NCBI GenBank assembly: GCA_037892935.1 | Contig: JAYXKI010000001.1 | Span: 1,116,001 to 1,180,000 of the forward strand | DNA length: 64,000 nt | Reading direction: 5' to 3' | Source: Phlebopus portentosus | Taxonomy: Eukaryota > Basidiomycota > Agaricomycetes > Boletales > Boletinellaceae | Shown here: piece by piece, positions 1 through 12,331 of the stretch | How positions within the stretch are numbered: position 1 is the stretch's first letter | Layout: each line of letters opens with the position of its first letter | The notes under the pieces: generated by a model | The model's input: the letters and a program-made list of their open reading frames with translations, nothing else | Told to the model about the DNA's origin: nothing | The model's database searches: none | Position numbers and translations under genes: made by a program

Positions 1-2065
1 ATCCAGATAGCAAGTCTCCAACGAACATTATCCAGAATCTCATGAACGGAACTCATAATGTTTATGAGTGGAGTAAGACACCTGAAGCCATGGTAAGCAA
101 AGATCATTGATGCCATCCATTATACGATCTTATTTGGATAGTTTGGATTCAAATATGCCATTCTCACCGTCCTCCTTTGGCTTCCGGCCGTCCTTCGTTC
201 CTCTGCTAGTAGGTGACTGCTCAATATATATATATTTCACCCGCTGACTCTGCATGGATGGGAAGATTTATATTATGTCGAAAAAGGCGTTTGGTACGTT
301 CGTATCACAAAGATTAATCGCTGCGCAAGTTCATCGACTTCATAGGGCACTGATCATGGCACAAACGGCGCTTAACGTTTATGTATCGGATACGATATAT
401 AGGTACTTTCGTTCATACATCGTGACAATTGACTTCTTATGTTCGACGTTTAGTATCGTCACACGGACGTTGGGCACATTCCTCGGTTTAGTAATGGGTG
501 ATTACCTTACAAATATTCACGTATGTATTAAAGACTAATCCAATGTTCCTGTTTCTAGGACTTCTAATATGGTACATCGGTGAGTGAAAACTGACTTCCG
601 CCCTGATACATTAGTACTCGTCTTGATTGTTCTTGCTGCCAGGCAACGGTACTGGAAATGGGAATCCCTACGGCACTGCTGCAGCATATGGAGTGTTCAT
701 TATTCCAGTTTTGTTCGCTCGCATTAATGCTCCGCCGACTATGTTGCAGCCCTTGATAATGTTCAGTGTACGTTTTCTCACGAGCCAAACTAGGGCGAGC
801 GGCTGACCTCGTGTTGAACAGGCGACGCTATCACTGATAGTAGGATATAGTTGGATTGATGCGAAACTGAATCGTGAGTTTCCTTCCTTATTCCTTAAAG
901 TCACCATCATGACTTATTCGTTGTCAGTCGTCGGAAATCCAGGCGTCGGATGGCCAATTGCATGGAAGCGGTTCGTGCTCGTCATGATCGGTATGCTTAT
1001 TCTTCTATCTTCTGAAGACATGACGGAAGACTGAATGGGCGCCCAAGGGATCGGCGCCATTGCTATTCTATCAATTCTGCCTCCGGTATCAGGACGAAAA
1101 GCAGTTCGTCTCCAAAATGCCGTGATGGTCGACGAGCTTTCAAGTATCTACTCATATCTCATGTCTATTTGGATTACCGAGGATAAAGAAGAGTCCCGCG
1201 TCGACAGCGAGGGAGAACTAGAAAGACCGGTTGCCGGTGAAGAAACTGGCACCGAAAAGACGTATTTGCCAAGTCCAGCAGCTGTAAAGCCTGGATGGGC
1301 CGCACCAGTCAAGAAACGCATGTTGAGACTCATGGAACAATTGCAGACGATGCAGATGCAGACCGTAATGGCAAGGCTTGAGGGGAACATTAGGGGAGCA
1401 TGGCCTTCGGAGGAGTATGAGAGATTGCTTGAGAAGGAGTCGGATATGCTAGCGGCTCTCGGACAGGTAATTGAACGCGATGTGGCGTAAAATTTTTGAA
1501 TCTTTACTGATACAAATGATTCCAGCTAGCTAGTGCATTGTACCATCTGGATCCTGATTGGAGAGCATCTTTGAATCGCAGGACTCTGATCCTGAATCCA
1601 AATTTCGTGAGTAGATGGATTCAGATGGCCTATCAAGATGTCGCTGATCCTCGTCGTCCCAGATCACAGACGTCATGTCGATTTTTGCCCTTGTATCCCA
1701 GTCTTTACGGACCGGAGCACCTATGCACCAAATCCTACCGACTACCCTGATGGAGCGCCTCCTCTATCACAGTACGCATGACATGCTCTCTCGCAGGGAT
1801 CAAGAACGCCTTGAGGACACTACCTATCTTGAACGAGTAAGTTCGTTTGAGTTCATATTCTTTTCAACTGGCGTCACTGCGGTGTCGCAAGTCATCGAGG
1901 TGAGCTTTCCTTATCTTAGTTAGTGTGTGTCGGTTTAATCCTAAATATATTCGGTAGTCACTCGACGAAATACACCGAATAACACGCGGTCTGTGTGGAG
2001 AAATTCCGTTCCGAGGCTTCAACGAGTGGAAAAATGGTTATGATCGGGCGTTCAGACTCGCATAA
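1..2065 (+). CDS. Aromatic acid exporter-like (ArAE/DUF2421, FUSC-type) membrane protein, 3' part
   Basis: This is the C-terminal part of a multi-exon membrane protein; the 5' end lies outside the window. Spliced exons read through hydrophobic segments (FLGLVMGLLIWYIG, AYGVFIIPVLFARINAP, LSLIVGYSWIDAKLN) and then VSGRKAVRLQNAVMVDELSS. This order resembles the fungal ER-transporter-like/aromatic acid exporter families (ArAE_2_N, FUSC_2, DUF2421), related to brefeldin A sensitivity proteins. Further exons give a helical cytosolic part (RMLRLMEQLQTMQMQ; TTLMERLLYHSTHDML). The last intron ends in ttcggtag at about 1957, and the final exon reads SLDEIHRITRG to a TAA at 2063-2065. The likely role is transport at an internal or plasma membrane; the substrate cannot be read from the sequence. 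The gene is convergent with SNX4. The family is fairly secure, but several splice sites are approximate. Confidence 0.8.
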
Positions 2066-2310
2066 CCCTGCTCAATGGTCTTTGCTTATCACGAGCTCTT
2101 CATATAGAGTCGAGTCTACCCTGCAAGCTAAATTTTTTCATTCTTCTTCCTCTTTCCTTTCGAAGAAGGATGGAGAGCATCAAGGATGTTCACGGCCTCT
2201 GCAAATGTAAAGCTTTGAATAGCTTCGGACAAAGTCACACATAGATCCCTTCTCCAATGTTTGCAGCGTAATGATTTATGCGACTATACATACATTACAA
2301 AACTAAAGTG

Positions 2311-4198
2311 CTAGATATCAACTCGTATACGTTGAAGTATCGGGATGATTCGTTCCCACTCCTCAATAGCCTATACAGCGAGGAATTAGATCTATTCAAG
2401 GATGTGAAAAGAGAAGCAAGTTTTACCGATTTGTATGTCTCAATGTGACCGTCAGCAAGAGATCCGAGCATTTCCTTCATCTCTGCTTCTTTCGCACGCT
2501 GGAAGATGACTTGCTCCTTTAGCGTCTCGTCGCTGAAAGCCTCCGACGTTTCGTGCGCAGTGCTCACGGCTTCTTGCAACTACGCAAGGATGGGAGTCAA
2601 TGATTCACTAGAAAAAGCAGTGGATAATATGAACGTACCTCTTTGATCTTCGCATCCAACTTTTTCATACGTTCCACTCGACTCCTGTCATCATCAGCCC
2701 CACGGAGTGCATCAACTTTGTCTCGAAGATAAGCACTGAGGCCGAGACCAGTACTACCTGCTCTTCCGGCGATGACGGCTGACAATCTATCCCGCTCAAG
2801 AGTGAGTCCGGACAAATAGTTGGATAGCTCCTCGAAATCTAGCTGCTTCTGATCTCGCAACCTTAACACTGCACGATGTGCATGCGAATAAGCAATGAGA
2901 GACCGGAGCTGCGCGAGGAACGGGTCGTGCGTTGTTGTCGTCTGAATGAATTATGTATGAGACTATTCATTGCATTTGAAGCCCTTACTCACCAGTTGCC
3001 GAAGTACTGTGGAGAATTCAAGCAAGGTGTTTGAAAAGTGGTTTAGTGGGTCCGTGATTCCCGACTCCAAGAAACCAAGGCCCTGTACAGCAACGGCGAG
3101 ATCGTGGTAGTCGGACGAAAGGTCTTCGCCAGGTGATTCGGGATTACCATCTCTTTAGCCTCAGACAAACACGAAACAGGTGCGCATTAGAGCGCTATGC
3201 AATGTACTCACCACCTGTGCGTGACCGAAGTCGATTCCAGATGCGCTCTGAGGAATGTAGGCCTTCCTCTGACTTGTCGACGCCATCGCGCATGGCAAGA
3301 AACCGTTCGTCGGGTTTGCGCAGCTTCGCGAATGCGTTGAGCAGTGTGTCGGAGATGTTGTCCAGTACGCCTGAATGTGACTCTGGCCCAGTCGGAGGAT
3401 GCGCAACATGTCGATGCATTGTTACGTGCTATCAAGGGTATCAACATTATGTCCATTTAACCATCTGTAAGATAGACAGACCCATTCTGTTGATTCAAAG
3501 AAAGCTCGGACGAGAGTACTCCTTTGCAACGTCGGATGACGACATAGTCGCTTTAGGAAGAGCTCGAGACTGAAGTTTGAAAACGGTCACCAATTCCAGA
3601 AGAGAAGTGTCAAACATTTCAGCCATGCTCACTCTTGTCGACGCCGCTCGAGGAATTCTGGACTGAACCTGTCTCCGGTGACATATTCTAAATGAGAATC
3701 AGAGGAGGGATCGAGCTCAATACAACAAAAGACTCTCACCAAGTCGATGCTTTTCTGGTATTGGTGGCACGACACAAGCAGGGAAATCCTTGGTGAGATG
3801 ATCTCTCAGGAAGACAAAGTCTTGGAAACGTCTTCGTGCAGATGGACTTCGTGAGGAGAATATTGGCAAGTTCGTCTGCGAGACGAGGTCAGCCAGAGTG
3901 ATGAGAGAAGTATTGAAGAGCGTACCTTAGCAGAAACGAGGTATGACACATAGGCATCCTTTGTCTCCGGAAGCTCCTTTATAGGGTCTTGAATACTGGG
4001 TATCAGATAACCTTCCCATTTGGGTTCATGCGGACTGCGGTGTTCAGCTTCGTCTTCAGGGTCGGTGCTCTGCTTGAAGCCAGGGCCAGTCGACTGAGAG
4101 GGCTCTTCAGCAGGAGTGTCGGCGGCGGTTGCATGATACCCAGCTGAAGGAGTTTCCCAAGCAACGGACTCAAACACGTCCTCTTCGTCGCCGAGCAT
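2311..4198 (-). CDS. SNX4: Sorting nexin-4 (SNX4/ATG24), PX-BAR protein
   Basis: Nine exons (4198-3926, 3875-3740, 3687-3633, 3569-3482, 3428-3212, 3150-2993, 2941-2639, 2579-2427, 2370-2311) join in frame to about 480 aa. A PX domain follows an acidic N-terminus; visible parts are SPSARRRFQDFVFLRDHL, VPPIPEKHRLEYVTGDRFSP, FLKRLCRHPTLQRSTLVR and AFFESTEW. The C-terminal half (LRLRDQKQLDFEELSNYL, DRSRVERMKKLDAKIKEL, EEWERIIPILQRIRVDI) is the BAR-type coiled coil. The known family role is PI3P binding on endosomes, retrieval of cargo such as SNAREs, and selective autophagy with Atg20. I preferred the ATG at 4196-4198 (MLGDEEDVFESVAWE) because orthologues have short acidic N-termini. An in-frame ATG at 4321 would add 41 residues of unclear origin. 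The gene is divergent from RPB2. Confidence 0.92.
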
Positions 4199-4457
4199 TA
4201 GTCGTGTGTGGAAATAGCTTCCAGTGAAGTCGAGAGTCACCAAGGGATCGTCGTTGGCCACTACGCGTACGTCGTTCTGTACGTAAGCACAAGTCACATC
4301 TCTCAGCAGCCTCTCAAACATCTTTAACGCGAACGTTCATCACCTCTGAACGTCTCGTCGTCGTATCCTGATTCAAGGCTTGTCCTCGAAATCCTACCTG
4401 CTTGAAGAGTAGCTCGCGGTTTTGGAAGAAGCCTTGCTCACCTCCGCTTGACGAGAA
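4199..4457. promoter_or_regulatory. Divergent promoter region between SNX4 and RPB2
   Basis: About 260 bp separate the preferred SNX4 start (minus) from the RPB2 ATG (plus), so both genes must share this as their 5' region. I see no canonical TATA box. Part of it is open in the SNX4 frame up to an ATG at 4321, so the SNX4 leader or N-terminus may extend into it. Confidence 0.5.
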
Positions 4458-7400
4458 ATGAGTGAGCATGGCCATTACTCATTGGTCTAGGGCCTGTGTT
4501 CTGATCATTCTTCAGGTTTCCCTTCCTCTCAGAATCCCTTCTACACTAATTCTCAGCTCGATGCTGCTGCCGCCGATGCGGATGACTTTGACGAGGATGA
4601 GGTGTTCACCCAGGAAGACTGTTGGAATGTCATATCCGCTTTTTTCGACGAGAAGGGTCTTGTCAGGCAACAGCTGGATTCTTTTGACGAATTTGTCCAG
4701 AATACGATACAGGAGCTGATTGAAGAGAATGCGGATTTGATTCTGGATCAACAGGATCAGCATTCTGGCTCGGAGCGAGATGCTACTGTATGTACGAATT
4801 TTGAGTTGCTGGTCGCGTATTCTCAAAACCTTCTTGCATAGCGTCGTTACGAGATTCACTTTGGTCAAATTTTCTTCGCGAGGCCTACGTTCAGCGAGTC
4901 GGATGGTTCCTCTGGTCCCATCTTCCCTCAGGACTGCCGAATCCGGAATCTAACTTATGCCGCACCGTTGTACTGCGAGATGACGAAACGGACACTCCTT
5001 GGACACGAAGATCCAAACTCCGTGACCGGCGAAATGAAGTGGGAGGCCGAGAATCCAGAAATTCCAGACGAGCATGCGAGGGTCACTCTTGGAAGGGTTC
5101 GTGTGGCTTCTTTACGAGAGACCTGCTTTTCTGACTCAATTGAATTTGTCTAGATTCCTATCATGCTGCGATCATTTTTCTGTGTCTTGTCTACTTTCAG
5201 CGAGGACCAGCTTTACGCGGTCAACGAATGCCCTTACGACTCTGGAGGCTACTTCATCATCAATGGCTCGGAGAAGGTCTTAATTGCCCAGGAGCGCATG
5301 GCGACTAATCACGTCTATGTTTTCGCGAAAGCCCAGCCCTCCCCCATCAATTTCTTAGCCGAAATCCGTAGCGCTGTGGAAAGGGGCGGGAAGACCATCA
5401 GTCAGTTTCAAGTTAAGATGTATCATAGGGGTCAGGAACGAACGGTAGGTTCTCTGGAGATCGTAGGTCGCGGTTACTAACACAACTTATGACAGTCTGG
5501 TAATGTCATAAAAGCCACCATCCCTTATATAAAGGTCGATATCCCTATTTGGGTTGTGTTCCGTGCTTTGGGCGTCATCTCCGACAGGGATATTCTTGAG
5601 CATATCTGCTTCGACATGAACGACTCTCAGATGCTTGAAATGCTGAAGCCATGTATTGACGATGGGTTTGTCATCCAAGACCGTGAGGTAAGCCCTTTCT
5701 TAAGTCTCGTCTAGAGAATCCTTTGTTAATTGATTTGATCAGGTGGCACTCGATTTCATCGGTAACCGTGGAACTGCAACTGGTCTCAATCGCGAAAAGC
5801 GTCTGCGATATGCCCAAGAAATTCTGCAAAAAGAAATGCTGCCGCATATTTCAATGTCTGAAGGGTCAGAGTCAAAGAAGGCTTATTTCTTCGGTTATAT
5901 GGTCCATCGTTTGCTTCTGGCAGCTTTGGAGCGCCGTGAGCTCGACGATCGTGACCACTTTGGGAAAAAGCGTTTGGACCTAGCAGGTCCTCTGCTTACG
6001 GGCTTGTTCCGCATGCTATTCAGGAAATTGACCAAAGATGTATACCGATATCTGCAAAAGGTAGAATCATGCATTTGTCCCATGTGCCTGCTAACTTCCG
6101 CTCGTACAGTGTGTCGAGACTCACAAGGAATTCAATATCAATATGGCCATTAAGACCCAGACGATAACTAATGGTCTCAAATACTCCCTTGCTACAGGGA
6201 ATTGGGGTGACCAGAAAAAATCCATGTCTACCAAAGCTGGTGTATCCCAGGTACTCAATCGTTACACCTATGCTTCTACTCTCTCGCATCTTCGACGGTG
6301 TAACACGCCTCTTGGCAGAGAAGGGAAGATTGCGAAACCTCGCCAGTTACATAACACACATTGGGGTATGGTCTGCCCTGCTGAAACTCCGGAAGGACAA
6401 GCTTGCGGTCTCGTAAAGAACCTGTCGCTAATGGCCATGATTTCTGTGGGCTCTTACTCAGCCCCAGTACTCGAGTTCTTGGAAGAATGGGGCTTGGAAA
6501 ATTTGGAGGACAATGCACAGTCGCCAAACCTGACCAAGGTGTTTGTTAACGGTGTTTGGCTTGGGGTGCACCGTGACCCGTTTAGTCTGGTAAACACGCT
6601 CCGTAATCTTCGACGAAAGGGCGATCTTGTCAGCGAAGTATCTATTGTACGGGATATCCGCGAAAAAGAGGTCCGCGTATACACGGACGCGGGTCGCGTG
6701 CTTCGACCTCTATTCATCGTCGAGAAGCAGCATCTGAAGTTGAAACGTCAGCATCTTCGGTGGCTTCAAGAGAAATGGAGAATTGAGGAGAGACCTATCG
6801 AAAAGCCACCCGTAGATGATGAGCAGAACGTGGAGGAATCGGAGGGAGAGACAATAGCCGAGGAAGAGGATGGCAAGCCTATAATCCGAGACGGGATTAG
6901 GATGAAGAAGAAGCGGAAGCCCTTTAATTGGGGCACTCTGGTTTCAGACGGTGTCATCGAATACCTTGACGCTGAAGAGGAAGAGACAGTCATGATTTGT
7001 ATGACTCCGGATGATTTGGTCGAGTCGCGGTTAATAAGTCGCGGACTGGATCCCAGAGCAGATGGTGACTTCGACCCGGCTGCTCGTCTCAAGGCAGTTC
7101 CAAATGCTCATACATGGACACATTGCGAGATCCATCCTAGCATGATTTTAGGTATTTGCGCTAGTATTATCCCATTCCCGGATCACAATCAGGTACGTTG
7201 ATTAAGTGTTTTACTTACAAATTGTGAGGGTCTCAACATATCGTAGTCTCCTCGTAACACGTACCAATCTGCCATGGGTAAGCAGGCCATGGGAATATTC
7301 CTTACGAATTTCTTGATGCGCCAGGATACTATGGCGAATATTCTTTATTACCCACAAAAACCATTGGCTACTACCCGAGCTATGGAATACCTCAAGTTTC

Positions 7401-8858
7401 GAGAACTACCCGCCGGACAGAACGCCATCGTCGCTATTCTTTGCTACAGCGGTTACAACCAAGAAGACTCCGTAATCATGAACCAAAGTTCTATAGATCG
7501 CGGTCTCTTCCGTAGTCTGTACTACCGAACGTACATGGACCAAGAGAAAAGGAGCGGCGCGATCTTGGTTGAAGAGTTCGAGAAGCCGACGCGCGAAACT
7601 ACTCTCCGTATGAAGCATGGTACTTATGACAAGCTCGAGGAAGATGGCCTTGTTGCGCCAGGTACCAATGTTCGAGGCGAAGACATTATCATCGGGAAGA
7701 CTGCTCCGATCCCTCCTGACAGTGAAGAGCTCGGTCAGAGGCGAGGGCACACCAAACGCGACAACTCTACGCCACTCAAGAGTACGGAACAGGGTATTGT
7801 CGATCAGGTAGTAGTTACGACAAATTCTGAGGGCTTGAAGTTCGTGAAAATTCGTGTTCGCTCCACTCGTATTCCTCAGATCGGGGACAAGTTCGCTTCT
7901 CGACACGGACAAAAGGGTACCATTGGTATCACTTACCGTCAAGAAGACATGCCTTTCACTGCTGAAGGTATCACACCGGACATCATCATCAATCCTCACG
8001 CCATTCCGTCGCGGATGACTATCGGGCACTTGGTCGAATGTCTGCTATCGAAATTGGCGACGATAGTTGGTAATGAGGGTGATGCAACTCCGTTCACAGA
8101 CATCACGGTGGATTCGATATCGGGTCATTTACGAGCCAGAGGCTACCAGTCTCGGGGTCTGGAAGTGATGTACCATGGCCATACTGGACGAAAATTGCAG
8201 GCGCAGGTCTACCTTGGCCCGACTTACTACCAGCGGTTGAAGCACATGGTGGATGACAAGATTCACTCTCGTGCTCGTGGACCAGTTCAGATCCTGACGA
8301 GACAACCTGTTGAAGGTCGTTCCCGTGATGGTGGTTTGCGGTTCGGTGAAATGGAGGTCAGTCCGATGAGCTCTTGAGTTCTCTTATAGGTCTGATGAAC
8401 CCTCCATAGCGCGATTGTATGATTTCACACGGCATTGCCTCTTTCCTTAAAGAGCGTCTCTTCGATGCCAGTGATGCTTACCGGCTTCACGTTTGTGATT
8501 TGTATGGTCATGCTTTCTTCCTCTGCTGTGATATATGCTAACCATTGACACGTATAGGTGTGGGCTTACCGCTATCGCGAACCTCGTGAGTTGCTGCATA
8601 TAAGTTATAAATCAACTTGACCCAGAGCTGACCGTGCGTCAACAGAAAAAGCAAACATTTGAATGCAGAGCATGCAAGAACAAGACAAGCATCTCACAGC
8701 TGTATATCCCTTATGCCGCGAAGCTCTTATTCCAGGTAAACGACATCCACAAACCATCCTGATCACGACTGATCAAAATTATTTGTTCTTAGGAGCTGCA
8801 AGCTATGAACATCGCTGCGCGATTATACACTGTTTCAACGGGCAGGATCAGAGACTAA
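4458..8858 (+). CDS. RPB2: RNA polymerase II second-largest subunit RPB2
   Basis: Twelve exons (4458-4484, 4533-4787, 4842-5096, 5154-5444, 5496-5687, 5743-6060, 6110-7192, 7247-8356, 8410-8501, 8558-8585, 8646-8735, 8793-8858) join to about 1,268 aa, close to the usual 1,220. Diagnostic parts are visible in order. [20 protein letters not shown] and [10 protein letters not shown] lie in the protrusion/lobe. [20 protein letters not shown] marks the fork. [18 protein letters not shown] and [13 protein letters not shown] belong to the hybrid-binding and catalytic region. CDLCGL...FECRACKNK is the C-terminal zinc site (CxxC...CxxC). RPB2 forms the active centre of Pol II with RPB1 in the nucleus. 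The tiny first exon (nine codons) was chosen because it begins at the only upstream ATG in frame and ends at a GT; the 48 bp intron then restores [10 protein letters not shown]. Identity is certain; only the first splice is slightly uncertain. Confidence 0.97.
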
Positions 8859-9066
8859 GCCTTACTTTAGATAGTTGCTTTCATACGTGTTTTTGTCGCG
8901 CAAGATTTTATGTATATGTATTACAGATGCAATAATACTGTCTAGAAATGCTTCAAAAGCCGTATCTTTTGAAAAGCCGGATCGGTAGAGATCACCCGTC
9001 TGGCTTAGATATTTATGTCCAATGGCCCAATGCCGATGACGGCAAACGAATGTGATAATTATTATA

Positions 9067-9235
9067 ATTGCAGATACTAGACACAGATCCACAGGGGGGC
9101 AGAATTACGCTTCTGGACCGCTTATATAGGAAACAGAATTGGAAAGCTCGCCTCTGATTGGCTGGATTCCAGTTCCGGATCAAATTTTTCAGGCTCGGAA
9201 ATAGGGTTTTGCCCCCTGTGTCTAGTATCTGCAAT
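9067..9235. repeat. Short terminal-inverted-repeat (MITE-like/foldback) element
   Basis: The left end (9067-9086, ATTGCAGATACTAGACACAG) is the exact reverse complement of the right end (9216-9235). The match continues to a G-run/C-run (GGGGGCA / TGCCCCC) after a 7 bp interruption in the left arm. Internal length is about 120 bp with no ORF. It sits in the convergent 3' intergenic space between RPB2 and the 7TM gene. No clear target-site duplication is seen; the flanks are AT-rich. Confidence 0.7.
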
Positions 9236-9282
9236 GTAAACAACGATACAGAAATAATAAGGCAGAATAATGTTTCCCCCAA

Positions 9283-11460
9283 CTAGTCATTCCTATCCCT
9301 CTGAGAGTGCTCATTCATCAATCCCTGCCGCTCTAGATCATCACCATGCTCCCGGTCATCTTCGACATGCTGACTGATGTGTTTTCGACTTTCGCCAACC
9401 TTTGGCTCATCGTCATCGTCGTGCTCGCCGATCTCAAAAACGACTTCGTCCTCTCCAACACCGATAATCGAGTTAGGTCCTCTGCGACCACCAACTAGAG
9501 TTGCATCGTCATCATCGTCTCTTGCACGCGTCCGAGCTTCAATTGCTTCGAGATCATAGTCCTCTGCGTCTTCCTCATCTTGCGCGAGTTCGTCTGACAT
9601 TGCGAGTCTCCTGTTGTGCCCCGTAGGACGCCACAAATAACAGATGGCTCCGAAAGCGGCAAGGTAGAGAAGTGAGAGCCAACCTGTCATATAACTTGAG
9701 CAACAAAGCAACAAGTTTGTAGTAAACTAACATACCGTCCAACAACCACCATCGCACTTTCCATGACTGTTTAAAATTCAGCAATAGTTGCATTTGAGAA
9801 GGAACAAGTGCTTACGTTGGCAGCGAAGTCTGTGATGAGGATAGGCATTAATACAAGATTAGTGGAAAGAGATCGGTTCCGCTCACCTTCTGCTAAGCGA
9901 TTTGAGAAGGACAGTGAAGAGACCACAAAGAATATCGAAATGATTATCACGACACCAAGCAATATTCTATGCAGCTTGGTAAACATAGATAATTTATATC
10001 GTTGCTTCCGTACGGTTAATTGAGTAATTGTTGCTAAGAACGTTAAGGTCGATTAAAGCAGCAGTTCACGTATACAGCTAGACTCACTATTCAGAGCGTA
10101 CATGATCCAGAGAAGAAAGCCGCTCAACGTGAAAGCAAGCGGGACAACAAACAACAGGAGAACGAGAGCCGAGGTCGATTCTAGCTCAAGTTCGACGATA
10201 CCAATAGAATAGAGGACTGACGACGAAAATCAATCAGCAATCGCTCCACCATAGCAGTTAAGAAACAGAACTATTCTACCTCCGAAAATGAAATGTGCCG
10301 CAGCTAAGAGTTTGCACTTTGTCATCGTCGGACCCAATGATTCGCGGACAACGCTCAGGCCAAGCGCCACAATGAGTAAGAGGAAGAAAGAAAGGGCATT
10401 TCTTCCAGCGTCAAGTATGGCGACCACGATGAGGAAGGCCGTTGAAGCGACACCTCGCCCATGCGCGTTAAGATATCTGTAATATGCGAAGTTCGCCACC
10501 ATTTCTATGACTAAGAGTGCGATGAGACTCGAAAGGTAGTATTGTAGCGGAAGAAGCTCTTCCTTGTGTCGATAGCAAAGCCATCCCCATGCTGAATAAT
10601 ACCTGTCAGACTCGGAGTGTTGTAGGAAAGGACGAAAAATGAGCTCACCAGCTGCCATTACTACATAGACGAGAGCCATTGCAAAATAAAAGTTGACTTT
10701 TGGATAATCAGAAGCAGGTAAATTGCCGTCGAAAGTATTCTTGAAGAGGATAACGCCGCTATAGGGCGGATGGTAGGGGACGTCTGTGTCAGTCTGCCTC
10801 GTTGACATGGAAGTGGCTTCGCCAGAGTCTTCCGGAAAGACAGTGACCGGCACGATCGCAACGCAGTAGAATCCCGTCTTTTTAACCGGATAGTTGATAG
10901 GTTCTTCATACCAGAACACGTCGGCCTCAGAGTCTGAGCTACTCGTGTTATCCCAGCTGAAACCAACGCGTTGTGTCCAAAAGCTCGTCTCGTTCAACGA
11001 TTTGCCTTCCGGAAGGTCGATGATGAATTTGCCCAAGTTACTGTTATCGCAGAATCCACCTTTGACGGCATCGCTCGTACAGACGTATGTTTTCTGCTAG
11101 AGGATGGTTGTAAGCTCAGTTGCATAGCCCTGGAGGAAAGCGTCTTGCTTACTGGTAGGTAATCGTCAACTAAAGACGTTACTTTCCCTAAATATTGTAC
11201 ATCCTTCCATTCATAAATAACCATCGCTAGCTGTCCTTGAGACGAATCATCGAAAGTAACTTGGGTTTGATGGCGTCAGGCCGCCGATAAAATGTTTATG
11301 GTAACGAGAGGTGCTTGCCATTGATGAACGCGTTTGAACCTCCAAACATTCCACTGCATACTTGCGCAGAATAGTCCGTATCAGCAAAGGGAACCTCGTA
11401 GGCTGCTATGCCACATAAACTGGCCAGCAGCCATGGTAATATTTTGAGAGTGCGCGTCAT
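9283..11460 (-). CDS. Lung seven-transmembrane (LU7TM; PTM1/GPR107-108-like) protein
   Basis: The chosen ATG at 11458-11460 gives a signal peptide (MTRTLKILPWLLASLCGIAA). A lumenal domain follows (SAQVCSGMFGGSNAF, FCDNSNL region, GKFIIDLPEGKSLNETSFW, YCVAIVPVTVF). Seven membrane segments then begin at VNFYFAMALVYVVMAAGELI and include LLPLQYYLSSLIALLVIEMV, STAFLIVVAILDAGRNALSF and WLSLLYLAAFGAICYLWRP. The cytosolic tail is strongly acidic (DELAQDEEDAEDYDLEAIEA, GEHDDDDEPKVGE). The layout matches PF06814 proteins such as yeast Ptm1 and human GPR107/108, Golgi/endosome membrane proteins of uncertain function. There are several introns. An upstream in-frame start at 11496 would put MARRVPSLHLTV before the signal peptide and seems less likely. 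Confidence 0.85.
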
Positions 11461-11716
11461 GACGGTTAGGTGAAGAGACGGCACGCGCCGTGCCACGACT
11501 CTTACTTGTGCGGGCTGCGCATTCTCTTGGCCGGCCGTGATACGCTGACACGTATAGCTTGATTGACAAAATCAGTTCATATTCCAAAGAGATATAATAC
11601 ATGGCTAAGGAGCGGGATAAAGGCAAAATGACTGGCTTATATACAGGAACTGGGCTGTAATTTTGGTAAATGGAAGAAATCACTTATGTACATGTACAAG
11701 GCATTTGGAGAAGTGT

Positions 11717-12331
11717 TTAGCTGTATCCCAGAAGCGTGCAAAAGAAAATGAGCAATTTTCGCCGAACTTTTGTAGCGGCGGACTGGATGAGAATGAGTTA
11801 GCCAGGATAAGAATCATCTAAGTAACACGAACTGACTTTCGTCCCCGCATACAGTCTCTTCACAAAGCCTTCCCGGCCATGCAGGTCCAGCTGGCGAATG
11901 GCTTCCAACACGTCGAAGTCGACACGATGTTTGGAATACTCAAGACGGTCCGCTGGATGAACGAATCGAATTTCGGCCGTTTCCTCGATAAGCTGAGAAC
12001 AAAACCTCGTAAGAACTCAACACTATGGTGCCAGAATGGATACGGACGAAACGTACGGTGCGACGTCGCTTTGGATCAAAAAGACTATCTGCGCGGCCTA
12101 CCTGCAATCGTATTTATGTGTTCATGGGGACTGAAAGAACAAAGTGGCCAACCATACCATGCCGAAGGTTGGATCTCCAACACATGCGCCAATCGCCATC
12201 CTTGCGTCGCGACCTTTCCACGCATGAAATTCCAAAAGACGTTGCGCGAAGAGTCCACGAGTATCGCAGAATGTCAGAGCAAAATGAGCTGGTTGGGGAA
12301 GAGCGGGAACAGCTGTGGAGGAGATATTCAT
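11717..12331 (-). CDS. Gene-1 paralogue D: unrecognised 146 aa protein, four exons
   Basis: I do not recognise the product. Exons are 12331-12158, 12101-12057, 11992-11837 and 11782-11717, all in phase 0, with GT-AG introns of about 55-65 bp; the last intron has a good ctaac branch site. The identification rests on comparison with three other copies in this window. From PQPAHFALTFCDTRGLFAQR to the exon 1 end is 48 residues, exactly as in copy A (PEPAHIAITFQRTQRRYAQR). Exon 2 shares SLFDPKRRRT with QFFDSKRLQT. Exon 3 is 51 residues from IEETAEIRF to the end, as in A (IDEGTEVRYF), and shares IRQLDLHGREGFVKR. Exon 4 is 21 residues plus stop in all four copies. D is the most diverged member. Plus-strand ORFs over this stretch (11879-12399) are antisense shadows. 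Confidence 0.72.

Noticed and set aside
7406..8029. 207-codon minus-strand ORF
   Set aside because: Antisense shadow of the highly conserved RPB2 catalytic exon.
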